This document shows, one piece after another, positions 1 to 10,989 of a stretch of 45,387 nucleotides of DNA; position 1 is the stretch's first letter, and each line of letters starts with the position of its first letter. Below the pieces are notes generated by a model. That model ran no database searches and had not been told where the DNA came from. It saw nothing but the letters and a program-made list of their open reading frames with translations. The position numbers and the translations under genes were made by a program. The DNA is from Saccoglossus kowalevskii (taxonomy: Eukaryota; Hemichordata; Enteropneusta; Harrimaniidae): positions 246,376 through 291,762 of the forward strand of contig NW_003122912.1 in the NCBI RefSeq assembly GCF_000003605.2, written 5' to 3'.

Positions 1-380
1 CTTCAGTTGATTGATCTTTTTGGTTCCAGTTAAACGAAAACACCTAGAAAAATAGAAGAAATAATGTGTAAATATCGTGTCCGTTCTATGTTGGCAGCTA
101 CTGGTAGTCTTGCCTTATGCCCTCTACCGTGAATGTTGTTGATACTGTGACCAGTCAGGTGGTATGGGTCACGTGTCCGCATTTGGAAAGAAAGATGTGT
201 TTTCTATGCTTATAATACTAAGAATAGTCTCATATAGATTTGTGAGCACAGCAATGTACGATGAACATGGATTGAAGCCAGTTTCTGAAAATTCAAATTT
301 TAATTAATTCGGTGTATACGTGTTGAGCTCTGTCATTGATGCATATTACAATTTCCAATAAAATCTAATTCAATTCAATT
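1..380 (+). repeat. Possible 3' tail of a LINE-like retroelement or of a neighbouring transcript
   Basis: There is no open frame of note. An AATAAA hexamer at 357-362 is followed at once by three tandem copies of an AATTC-type pentamer (about 367-382). A polyadenylation-like hexamer running into a short tandem repeat is a common 3' end of jockey-superfamily LINEs and their SINE partners in invertebrates. It could equally be the plain 3' UTR end of a gene lying to the left of the window. Without a second copy or a transcript these cannot be told apart. Confidence 0.25.
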
Positions 381-558
381 CAGGTAAGACCTAACGGGTC
401 TTCCCCCAAGGCTGGCCAAAACACGGAATATATTTAGGAGAGAGAATGATGTGCCAATGTAAAACTAAATATAATAACCAGTCGATCGAGGAGAATAGTT
501 CGATATTGGGAAAACATTTACATTACATTTATACTCCGCGAGTTTCTAATGGTTCATT

Positions 559-993
559 CCTAATTAGAGGGGAGGCAAGGGAGGGGTAGCTGGTACAAGT
601 TACAGGACATAAAAATGGCATTTTACGTTTTTTACAAGAAATAAAATGAAAGTTTCATTTACAGAAAAAAATAGTTTTTTACACTTTACAGATAAAGCAA
701 ATTCCTAAGTACATTTTACATTTTTATAATATTTTTAATAATTTGTGTTTAAGAAGCAAAATAATTTAAGAATCATAATTGCGTACTAATTACGCCATTT
801 AATATAGAAATGCTTTACACGCTTACAAAAAATAAGATCTTTTACGGACGAATCAAATAGCTGATTACATTTTACACATTGCCTATGTCTACGAATTTAC
901 GTGATTTTTTTAAAATTTAAAATACATTATTACGAAAATAAAAAGAATTGATTACAGCATACGAAAATACCCCTTGCCGACCCTCTAATTAGG
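559..993. mobile_element. MITE-like element with terminal inverted repeats
   Basis: The left end (559-583) and right end (970-993) are inverted copies of one another: both read CCTAATTAGAGGG, two or three variable bases, then GGCAAGGG. The enclosed DNA is about 435 bp, very AT-rich and has no open frame, so it is non-autonomous. The interior, and DNA just outside the left end, is packed with TTACA/TTACG on the plus strand (see findings). I cannot define a target-site duplication, so no transposase superfamily is assigned. It lies downstream of the LRR-Ig gene, beyond its likely polyadenylation site. Confidence 0.6.
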
Positions 994-1266
994 TAAAAAT
1001 GTACTAGTACGTGACTAATGTGATATGAACTTGGGGATTGTGTCTTAGAAACACACAGGAAATATACACCATGGTGACAGCCAGATGGCGAAGAAGTGGT
1101 AAATTAATATAATGAATATTATTGTCAATAAGAGTTCATTCCAGGAGTTTCATCCTGTGTGGAGCAGCCATCTTGTATACTGCCTCCCCAATGCTCTGTT
1201 TTGAGAGAAATATAGATGGTGTCTCCATATATGGCAATTAGCTCTCTTATCAGCACTTTCATTTCA
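994..1266. other. Short non-coding stretch beyond the LRR-Ig gene 3' end
   Basis: No coding frame or repeat was recognised. It lies between the MITE-like element and the candidate polyadenylation signal of the minus-strand LRR-Ig gene. Confidence 0.5.
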
Positions 1267-1272
1267 TTTATT
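1267..1272 (-). terminator. Candidate polyadenylation signal of the LRR-Ig gene
   Basis: The plus strand reads TTTATT, which is AATAAA on the minus strand. It is the first canonical hexamer downstream of the LRR-Ig stop codon, about 430 bp beyond it. The call is positional; no transcript evidence is available. Confidence 0.4.
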
Positions 1273-1704
1273 ATATTTTCCCACTTGTAAGTCCTGTCTG
1301 TGGTTACCGTTACCGTGGTACATACATAGGAAAATAAAAGACACAACAGTCCGTGTTTTACAAAAAAGATGAATCGTTTAACGAGGTCAGAATATAAGAA
1401 ACAGAATATACACATTAATTCGTGTTAGTTTCTTGTATAAAGAAAACTAAAGTACGTGCAAAAAAGATTACAGTAGGTATTAAATAAATTGCACAAGTAT
1501 ATGAAAACATCTCTTAAAAAACCATACGAATCATGAGTATGAAGATATTTATGAGTACGTTTCAGGCTGTTAAAATGAAGTAAAGAAAGAAAGCATCTAT
1601 ACGATGACGTCATGTCACGTGCGTCTGGACTTTCCAATTGTGGAAGACCAAATTAGAGATTCGGTGATGAAATGACGAGAATGCCACGCATACAGTTACT
1701 TGAG
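1273..1704 (-). other. Probable 3' UTR of the LRR-Ig gene
   Basis: Non-coding DNA between the LRR-Ig stop codon and the nearest minus-strand AATAAA. It contains a palindromic TGACGTCA at 1605-1612. No repeat or competing open frame of interest is seen. Confidence 0.4.
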
Positions 1705-4221
1705 CTACTCAGAATCAGATGAATGGTATGGTACCGGTGATGGGGTACTAAATATCTCACCTTCATCCTCCGGTGAACTGTTTCTGTTTGCTAAATGTCT
1801 CTCTATTCGCTCGTCAATTGAATTGGAATGTTTTAATTCTATATGCGTGTCTAAATCGAGACCGTTCGCCACAGGTGTTCCTGTGAAAGTGTTCAGATGC
1901 ACTCCCATGTGCGATGTTTGGGTTTTCTCATGTGGGTCGACTGTGTGTCGCGTGATGTCAGTATGACTCTTGTTTGTGGTTGCCATTTGTTTGTCGTATT
2001 GTTTCCTTTTGTGATAAAAATACACAAAAATAACACAACATGTTACAGTTATAAAGGCGCAAGAACAGCAAATAACAACAACAACTACAATCGAATTTCC
2101 ATTGCCATCATTGGTGGGTAGTGTTGTTGAATTTGTCGTGGTGTTGGTAGGTTGCGGGTCCGTTCCTGTCTCAGTAGGTAATAAACTCGAACATTCTGTC
2201 TGTGTCTGTGGTGCGGTGATATTTTCTGATTCTTTTGTTGAATGACGTGTAGCCTCTGTTGTACTTGTCGGTGGCGGATGGCCTGTCTCAGCAGATTTCG
2301 TTGTTGCTGATATTGATGCTGATGTTCCTGGGCTAGTTGTTGTGGTTGACGATTGTATTGCCGTTAATAGTGTAGAGTGTGTTTCTGTTGCCGCCGAAGT
2401 GGTGATCGCTGGCCCAGTGGGTACAGTGCAAAGCGTACTTGTTCTAGGAACGGTCCATAGATTTGTCTGTCTGTTGGTCTTATCAGATGTGTTTAGAGTG
2501 TTCCTTGGCGGTACTGTGATTGTATTAACCACTGTAGGTGCTGAAGTTGGTTCAGTAACTATCAATGTGGTGTTTGCAGTATCATGGCCAGCCACATTAA
2601 CCACAATACATGTGTAAATCCCACAGTCGCTAAAGTCAGCATCATAAAGAACTAAGGTACCATTTTTGTCTAACTCAACTTTGCTGTTTTCAGTCTCCAT
2701 TGTAATATTATAACCACTTGGAGTTAACCAAAATGGAAATGGCTGTGGCAGACCTATAGATGTACAATTGAAAACGGCCGAGGCTCCTTGACTGACTTGG
2801 ATGTTTTCATAGGATTCTGTAATGGACGGTAGCTGACATACAAGTTCTTCTAGTTTTAATTCCGAGAGATAGAAACCTAGATGTTCATCAGGTTGTTCAC
2901 ATATGACATCAAATTTATTGTCTCCATCATCTGGAGAAGGTGGCATCCAGATACGATAATCGCACATTCCACAGTCACAGCTCCAGGGATTATCTTGTAG
3001 ATCTAGATTTTCAAGATTGAGGCCTTCAAAAATTGTGCCAGGCAATGTCTGTAAATCATTTCCCTGCAAAAATAAGTTTAATCCATGCGTGTTCTGTTTT
3101 TGTGCCATGAATGCATCCTCGTGTAAGTGAAGTAGGTCCATATCGTGAATCCACAAGTTTTCTAGATTTGTCAGCCCAGCAAATGCATCAGCTTCGATCC
3201 TGATTATTGGATTTTTGACAAAGCTCAAATCTTTCAACGGAAGATATTTAATTGCAATTGGCACTTTTGTTAATAAATTATCTTCAATTTTAAAATCTTG
3301 AAAATACTCCTTATTGCGAAATGCTTCATCATGAATGTCAGTGATGCGGTTTTTATTAAGAGATAATGTCCTTAAATTAGAAATCATCAAGAGATTAGGC
3401 ACGCTGGTCAACAGATTGTTGTCAAGCTTTAACGTCCGAAGTCTCTCTTGTGAGCTAAAAGTATTTAAATGTATTGTTGAAATACTGTTGTCCTGTAATT
3501 CTAACACTGTCAAGTTCCACAGGGCTGAGAGATCGGGAATCATTACCAGATTGTTCTGCCTGATTCCAATTTCTTGCAAGTTGAAACAAGGCGTGAATAC
3601 GCTATATGGCAACAAACGCAGTTGGTTGTAATGTAAATACAGCCTGTGTAAATTATTCAATCCACTGAATGCTGCTGCTTCGATGGAAGACATGTTATTA
3701 CTCTCCACTCCCAACGTTGTTAATTGACTTAAACCTTCCAAACAATTGTTTGATAACTTGCTAATGTTATTGTTGTCTAACAGAAGATCTTGTACCGTTG
3801 AATTAATTGAGAATGCCGTGAGTGATGTCAGGTAGTTATTCTGTAGACTGATTGTTTTTATACTGCTGAGAGGAACGAAAACAGATCGTTTTAGATGCGA
3901 TAATCTGTTGACTGCTAGATACAAGTACCTAAGCTTCGCCTGATCTAGAAATGCTCCGACTTCGATGAGAGAGAGAAGGTTGTCTTGTACGTATAGCTCT
4001 TCCAAATTCACGAGACCCACAAAGCTATCATTTCTGAGAATGGTGATGTAGTTTTTATCAAGTGATAGAACCGTTGTTGTAACTGGAATACCCGAAGGTA
4101 CTTCCTGTAATCCTAGATTCTCGCAATACACAGTTGTCCTGTAGCATTCACATCCCTCTAGGCAGTCATCAGAAATCACGATCTGCAGACAAAGTAGCAG
4201 ACACAGCGGTACCCTCAACAT
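1705..4221 (-). CDS. LRR and Ig domain type I transmembrane protein
   Basis: Complete 838-residue frame with all coding sequence in one exon. Residues 1-17 are a hydrophobic signal peptide. An LRRNT cap follows, with C20-x3-C-x-C-x6-C33. About fifteen leucine-rich repeats span roughly 48-410. The LRRCT cap starts at NPWSCDC (411-417; cysteines 415, 417, 441 and 462). One Ig domain spans about 466-556, with C486, W498 and the DCGIYTC motif ending at C538. Residues 557-708 form a Thr/Ser/Pro-rich, probably O-glycosylated stalk. The transmembrane helix is about 710-736 with an HKRK stop-transfer signal, and the cytoplasmic tail is about 100 residues ending in SSDSE. This order matches the LRR-Ig adhesion/receptor class (LINGO, AMIGO, LRRN and invertebrate LRRIG expansions). 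The tail matches no subfamily I recognise. A role in cell-surface recognition is inferred from architecture; the ligand is unknown. The first ATG before the signal peptide was taken as start. Confidence 0.93.
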   Translation of the reverse strand: MLRVPLCLLLCLQIVISDDCLEGCECYRTTVYCENLGLQEVPSGIPVTTTVLSLDKNYITILRNDSFVGLVNLEELYVQDNLLSLIEVGAFLDQAKLRYLYLAVNRLSHLKRSVFVPLSSIKTISLQNNYLTSLTAFSINSTVQDLLLDNNNISKLSNNCLEGLSQLTTLGVESNNMSSIEAAAFSGLNNLHRLYLHYNQLRLLPYSVFTPCFNLQEIGIRQNNLVMIPDLSALWNLTVLELQDNSISTIHLNTFSSQERLRTLKLDNNLLTSVPNLLMISNLRTLSLNKNRITDIHDEAFRNKEYFQDFKIEDNLLTKVPIAIKYLPLKDLSFVKNPIIRIEADAFAGLTNLENLWIHDMDLLHLHEDAFMAQKQNTHGLNLFLQGNDLQTLPGTIFEGLNLENLDLQDNPWSCDCGMCDYRIWMPPSPDDGDNKFDVICEQPDEHLGFYLSELKLEELVCQLPSITESYENIQVSQGASAVFNCTSIGLPQPFPFWLTPSGYNITMETENSKVELDKNGTLVLYDADFSDCGIYTCIVVNVAGHDTANTTLIVTEPTSAPTVVNTITVPPRNTLNTSDKTNRQTNLWTVPRTSTLCTVPTGPAITTSAATETHSTLLTAIQSSTTTTSPGTSASISATTKSAETGHPPPTSTTEATRHSTKESENITAPQTQTECSSLLPTETGTDPQPTNTTTNSTTLPTNDGNGNSIVVVVVICCSCAFITVTCCVIFVYFYHKRKQYDKQMATTNKSHTDITRHTVDPHEKTQTSHMGVHLNTFTGTPVANGLDLDTHIELKHSNSIDERIERHLANRNSSPEDEGEIFSTPSPVPYHSSDSE

Positions 4222-4323
4222 GGTGTCGTCATAAAGGCATTACATATTATGGCGCGGGGATGGTTAAGTTTGACATGTCCATGAAAATAACCATGACTGT
4301 TTCACTGTCGCCTTCAGATCAAC
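4222..4323 (-). other. 5' UTR segment and splice acceptor of the LRR-Ig gene
   Basis: On the minus strand a pyrimidine-rich tract ends in TTTTCTCTTAG, with the AG at plus positions 4324-4325. This would start the coding exon at 4323 and leave about 102 nt of 5' UTR before the ATG. A single coding exon preceded by an untranslated exon is common in invertebrate LRR-Ig genes. The upstream exon and promoter were not located with confidence. Confidence 0.5.
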
Positions 4324-4855
4324 CTAAGAGAAAATAAAAACGAATCTCATGTGAATAAAATTGACAAAGTCATATCCCAGTGTCAAATGAAAACAGAGCT
4401 GTTGGATACGATTTTATGGTACCTGCTCTTGCATTCACTTCATCTGATTAATAAAATAATTAAAGCGTATGCAGTAACTATTTAATTATGACACAGATTA
4501 GTTGCGGGTTGCGTGACTTGAAGTGTAATATCTTAATCAATAATTACTTAATACTTCCAAAAGAGTATGTTGGTCATATAACAGCTATTGTGGTTTCTAT
4601 TAATTGTCGGTGATGTAGTGAAGTAATTTACATTTGAAAGAGTTTGAATTTTAGTTTAGACAATAAACTGAGGTTATATTCTAAACAGTATTGAATACCT
4701 AAATATTTAAATATAGAAATGTTGCCTCATGAAATATTTACTCATGTAGTAATACTGACGTGTAGCATTGGCGAAACAAAAAATGCAATATTGAAAAGTG
4801 CAACAATGAGATCTCAGTATAAACGCTTTATGTAGTCTCTATTGCTGGTCCCTAG
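4324..4855. other. Non-coding DNA, probably 5' intron or upstream region of the LRR-Ig gene
   Basis: AT-rich, with no defended open frame and no recognised repeat. If the acceptor at 4324 is used, at least part of this is intron. Confidence 0.4.
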
Positions 4856-4910
4856 CGATGAATGTTATGAAGGGCGGGACAACTCCTGAGTCACATTCAT
4901 CGTATAAATA
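4856..4910 (+). promoter_or_regulatory. Promoter-like cluster: GC box, AP-1 site and TATA box inside an inverted repeat
   Basis: Within 55 bp the plus strand carries a GC box (GGGCGGGAC, 4872-4880), a perfect AP-1 site (TGAGTCA, 4887-4893) and TATAAATA (4903-4910). The first two lie in the loop of a perfect 10-bp inverted repeat, CGATGAATGT (4856-4865) against ACATTCATCG (4893-4902). The TATA box points to the right, away from the LRR-Ig gene. No coding sequence is recognised downstream; only a tiny 17-codon frame starts soon after. It could drive a non-coding transcript or serve as a regulatory element for the divergent LRR-Ig gene. Confidence 0.4.
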
Positions 4911-7900
4911 CAAAATGAATAAAAACTTGAAACATGGATATAACCGAATCACACACATGACTGGATGACTTCCTTTCAAATAAAATGTAGGGTAATGGCA
5001 ATTGTTTCTGCGTGATTGATGCTGTATTATTCAGTCGTGTTCTATGACCAGCAATTGAAACTGTATAAGTTATACAAGGTTATGCGTTATCGACCACGGA
5101 TTGATATTTTAAATACATGGTCAACCACATTGCTGCCCAAGCAATTGGCGACCTCGGCATTGTTTACCCGGGGTAACTGATAGGCCTAGCAAATTGACCT
5201 CACCACACGGGCTGCTTAATGTTCGATATCGTCATTTGTTTACCCAGGGCATTCATTTTATGCTATTGTCTGTCTTCGTTGTTTTGACCTACGTAAAATA
5301 ATATTACCAGGAACATGTTACACACATGTTAACTATAATGTAGTGAAATTACACATCAGTACATCGCCGAACACCCCCACCGTGAGCTACGTGCTGTGTT
5401 ATGTACCAGACAACAGGCGAACTATATGGGAAGTTGTGAAATAAATTGATAATATTATATGTCATTTAGATGTTATAGTTTCAGGCATGTTTTGATAAAA
5501 TAGTCAATATGTGGAATATATTCTGAATGAGCATTACAATGTGAGTTTCATTCCATCAAATTTGTTGAAAACACATCGCCTACGTATGAGGGACCAACGG
5601 GAATCACGGCTGCGTTCAGTTGCAAAACCAAAATGGCCGTCCTAACGACTTTATTATTAAGCCGCCCTTTGCTGCCATTCCAGGTCACGATTCGAACGGA
5701 GAACCTGAAGCAAATACCATTACACTCTATCACAAACGTTAGAAATCGAAATAATGTTACCTACGTGTTATTACAACCGGAGAAAACATCCAAACTGCGT
5801 GAGCAGGGTGAAAATACACCTGTTTCGGGACCCCATTTTGTATACCTCAACGTATGAAACAACACTCCATACTCGTCGTATGTCGTAACTTATCTTACAT
5901 GGTCCCGCCTTCCATGGCTAAAGTATAAGCCACGTTATCGTCTGATCTAACTATTGGTTGCCAGTACAAATATATGTAAACACGCAGGTGACATAAATCA
6001 ATCTAATTTATTCTTATTTCTGTCGGACCTTGTTCCGTTAGCGGCGGCCAATGGTGTGAACGTCATCAAACTAGGTGTGAAAATATCGCATTAACAATTT
6101 ACGCTGAAAGTCCACCGATAAGAATCCCAATACTTTACGCGGGCATATGGAGTGACAATCAAGCTATCGGGAGTTAACTTCGGTGTAGAGTCGGCGTTGG
6201 GGGTTATTGAAACACGCTGGGCGTGTTGAAGCGATTGTTAATCATAACACCCAATAACCCGAAATGGAGTTGACATTCGCACGTTTGAAGTGTGTTTCCC
6301 TGGCTGGCGTAGAGTGGACAGATAAACATAAACATAACTCTGCGTACTTGTATTTTTTATTTCGTGTAAGGCACAACAAATAGATTAATCGTGACGACTC
6401 TGTTGACGCCTCGGTATATATGGTTTCTTCTACAACCATACCTTCACTCCAGTTATAAAAAGTGGTGTAGACTTTGAATTAGTAATTATCATAGAATGAT
6501 TACCGAGAGTTCAGTTGGAAATATAATATAAATTCGCTATAATGTGAAGTAAAACCTAATGCACGCATAAGATGGTATTCAAATTACCCGAAAATGTTTC
6601 CATCAATATCAATTCCATTTATATAGCAACACACGAATCGCACATGCCGATAGGATGACCTTCGAACTCTGTGCCTATAAATTTTTAGTAAATTCGAAGT
6701 TGCACTTACAAATAGCCTTAGCATCTTTGGCATGCGTCATTAGAATTGTTTGTCGAAATATCGAAGTAACCACTCAGGGTCATTGGTTTCACAGGTGTGA
6801 ATCTATGCATAGCTCTGTGCTCCGATCACCAGCATCGATCTCATATATATATATCTCTATATATATATCTATGATATTTATGAGATAAGCCTAGAATAAA
6901 TCTTGTTAATCCTCTCTGATTAGCGGTATTGTACCAACAGATACGGAGAATTCGCTATTGTTTAGATCGATGGCAGATCTGTATACTAACTGTACACTGT
7001 TTTCTATTAAAGTTACGATTGTTGAGATGTAATTTGAAGTAGCTATGAACTGTTTTGCGAGTTATGCGAGTCTTCATATCACGTGACACATCGTCATATC
7101 GTTACGTTAAACAGTCGCCACAATTCGGATGTTGTGACGTCACCATGACATCATCAACAAAAACAACAACTTGTCGAATCTTTCAAATCTATTTGTGAGA
7201 TGAACACAGCCATTTACTATTAATGCTAGTAATGTTATCGCCATTATAGAGATCTATTCCTCCCAGACTGTTATTTTGAATACAGTTTACACTGCCCCCA
7301 ATCTGGGTTGTTTGGTTAACTTTAAGAAGGCGTTTTAAGTGCATTCCAGTCCAGTAGGTAAATTTTGTTATACTTTGAATTGAAAACGAACAGTTGTAAT
7401 AATTTATGCGTAAGTGTCCGTTATGATTATCATTTTAGATGATGGGCAAAATGAAAATATACAAGCCGTTAACACCTTCGCATTTTTGTTGTAGAATGTT
7501 GATCAAAGAGGTACAGGGTTATAAAATGTCAAACAAACTAATAACAACATTCCTAAAATAAAGATCAATGTACAGATAGTGGGGTATTTGGATATCTCAA
7601 AAGAGATGGCGAACACTGTCCTTACGACAAATCTAATGTCCTAGAAAGGTATGACATTCAGATCGAAACGCCGATAAGTAATAACTCCACGACAGCGATT
7701 TATGTCAATAAAGTACAGTTGCAGTCAAAGATCACGAACACACCTGGATTGGGACGTTTGAGTTATAGGCTGCAAAAATCAATAGGACAACCCGATAGAA
7801 TTGGCAATTGGGGGAAATGTACATGATTAGCATTGTTGAAATTGACATTTATACGACATAGCGGTTAACATTGAAATGGCCTTAATGTTTAATTGTTTCG

Positions 7901-8561
7901 TTTACTGTAGTTCGTCGGTGACCAAGTTTTATGACCTGCTGACAGTAGTAGGCGCAAATTTCTCAAAATGCTGCATTATGATAATTGTGAATAATTATAA
8001 TAAGATACTAAAATTCAAACGGAAATAGGAAATGCAGCGAACTATAATTTTATAACGTAATGGACACATGTTAACAGAATATATTAAACTAACTCAATCT
8101 GTGTGTTCATGAGCTGTGGCCGGAAGGCCATTACAATTGCCACATCCGAATATCCAACATTTTGAAGTGTAACAGACGCCGAAACCACTATGAACGAAAT
8201 AACTGAAAACAAATTATAAAAGCATGTTCCCTGATATAGGGGTTTGGGTTGAATCATCGTGCTCTCGTCGTTTACACGAGCACTCGTGAAATCAAGAACG
8301 TACAGGTACGGGTGTACATGTAAGCGCCCCACCCACGATTTATAAACATCGCAGATCACTGTTGTTGAAATTATGAAGATATGCCGAAGATAGAAAAAAG
8401 ACACACAACTATATACAGTAAATTATAGACTGTTGTATCTAGTGAAATGTTTTGACCGAGTAGAAACAAAACAGACAAAGGCATGCCGTCATTGAAGATA
8501 TACTGCAATGGACACACAACTTACCCTTACGTTTGCTACCGTGTTTCAGACATTCGAAGAC
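4911..8561. other. Non-coding intergenic DNA
   Basis: Small frames occur at the density expected by chance in AT-rich DNA and none resembles a known domain. It holds a palindromic TGACGTCA inside GTGACGTCAC (7134-7143) and an interrupted TA/TC microsatellite at about 6841-6872. CpG dinucleotides are not depleted. Confidence 0.5.
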
Positions 8562-8576
8562 GGGGGGGGGGGGGGG
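8562..8576 (+). repeat. G15 homopolymer
   Basis: Fifteen consecutive G residues in otherwise AT-rich DNA. It is a slippage-prone tract with quadruplex potential, and its exact length may be an assembly estimate. Confidence 0.9.
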
Positions 8577-10895
8577 TAAGCCTGTGGTACTCATCTAGCG
8601 TCCGCCGTTATAAATGTTTTGTCACCGCATTCAATAATTTAATTACAGTCAATATATATAATATCATCACGGTAGAAGTGTTAGACAGCTCGATTACAAT
8701 TGAGAACATAATCGCCCCCAGTGTCCCAAAGAACGTTTTCTTTAACCGTGCTGAAGGTACAATGTCGTCGGTGTTGTCGGGGGAGACACATTCTCGATGA
8801 CGCAGAGAAGGCTAGGCTAAGAAACACCACCAGTGAGGTGGACATAGCATACATTACCTAGACATGCTCTGTCAGGCACAGGTATGTGATATAAAATAAC
8901 GGTCTGATAAGTCCACTTTCCGGCGCCAGTCCGGTTATATACCGAAAATGAGTATTCAGTCTGTCCGTGCCAATCAGTCATTTGTACGGACAAAGCACCG
9001 CATTATCTTCTATTGTGCCAGCAATTGGACTAATGGGGCTTTTACATTATTAATCTTAGACTATCAACGTAAATGCCGCTTCATGGGGTAAGCAATATCT
9101 GTCGTGTCATTTTCAAAAAAAGTTTGATAAAATATTACAACTTCACAATATAGATTTCAATAAATGTATTTATGTTCTGTGATTACATGTGTTTATCTAG
9201 TTTTGTTTCACGTTTTGTCTTTTATTGTTTTGTTCAGTATTGTTTAGATATTCATAAATTAATTGCTGCGCTTATTGGTACAGTATATTTTCGCATGACG
9301 TCATTATTATGAATCGCACGTCACGTTTCTGTAAGAATCTCAGTAAATGTAGTAACCATGCACAAAACGTAACCATGTAAGGTGAATTAAAATACCGCAT
9401 GCTCAAACTACACATTCTCGTACTATTAGTAAGAACGTGGTGTAGCAATTGTTTGGTGTTTTGATAGTATAAACAGACGGGCCAAATGTCACAGGAAAAC
9501 GTGCATAAATATATTTCTTTCAGAGTCACAAACAATTTTCTAGCTTTACCAGTATACCATATTTGCGCGTCTCATTGATTGAAACACGTTGCATTGAGTA
9601 TATGAAGATAATTGTATGGCATAAGGAGCTGGTGCATCCACTATTTTGGAAACAAACATGAGTATAATTTGAACATGACCTATTATATTCATTATAATAA
9701 AATAACACAAGTCGCTATTATTTAAAAAAACACAGTTACGTCAACACTACTAGTTTTTACCATGAAGACGGAATCAATAAATATATCGGTACTCCCTACC
9801 CAGATAATCGAACTCGAACAGATATGAGGCAGAATTAACTTAATAGAATATCTAGTGGTTTAAATTGAAGTTTACTCACTGTTACATCCGCGAAACATCT
9901 TTCAGTACATCTTTCAGCGGAGCAAATAACAAACGTACACATGTGGACAGACAGTCCATATCCTCGCTAATCCCCCGGTCTCAAAATTAAGTCGATCAAA
10001 TCAGGTGTTTGAAATAAATAGCTACTTGAGAACAGAAATCACCACCTAAAGAATACGGTCACGTTAAAAGGCGCAAGACAAAGTCAACATATATAGCTCG
10101 TAACTCGATATTTATCGTCGTTTATCTCACGTGTGCGGTCATTGTCAGACCTGGTAACGATGTTTTGGGGTATATCCAGGTAAATCAAGACATTCTTTTG
10201 GGGATGTTTGAGTGCGTTTGTCGTGTTAAATAGTTGCACGATGTTTACAGACACCTGTGTGCATCCCGATGGAGTATTAGTACCGGCAACAATTAACGCC
10301 GCGTCTCTGAATATTTAGTCAAATTTCCACCTATTTGCGACTACTTTATTTAAATTGGATCAGCCAACTGAATTGTTTGTGTGTGGCAGGACATGGTATT
10401 TTCTCTACTACTAGAATTAATGTGGACAGCACTGGCACCACGAGCAAACACTTGACTTTTCCTCGCCAGCCACCAAATAAACAGTAACTCGGCAACTTTA
10501 TTTTAACTTTTGAGACTCGTGCGATTGTCAAATTGCATAACAATTTATCACGGTCGAATGCAGACTTTGCGTGGTACAATTAGTAAAAACCCGCGCGCGC
10601 TGGTACAGAATGCCTGTGGGGGTTAGTGACGTAGTAGGGGGTATATGTGGCTGTTGAAGATTTCTAATTTATAATCATTTATTTTCACCAGTAATTTCAT
10701 TATCTTGTTATATGACGAAATGAACTGATATTTAATTCAAAGACTTTCCATCAAAACAATGAGTTTTAATTTAATAATGTCGAATTCACTTGTTAAATAA
10801 ATAGTTATAATACCCACTAGTAAGCCTATGAATAATTATTTATATTACGTCATTTCACGTACCATTGCATTATGAGCAGAATCTTGAATCACGTG

Positions 10896-10897
<2 letters not shown>
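8577..10897. other. Non-coding intergenic DNA
   Basis: No gene is recognised. It contains another palindromic TGACGTCA (9296-9303) and a short alternating CG run near 10589. Small frames lack family features. Confidence 0.5.

Positions 10898-10987
<90 letters not shown>
10898..10987. repeat. (TA)n microsatellite
   Basis: About 90 bp of uninterrupted alternating TA, roughly 45 units. It is self-complementary, so it can extrude cruciforms. Its length is likely variable and poorly fixed by assembly. Confidence 0.97.

Positions 10988-10989
<2 letters not shown>

Noticed and set aside
5633-5857. 74-codon frame with good start context
   Set aside because: No family similarity, no splice or promoter support, and no composition difference from flanking DNA.
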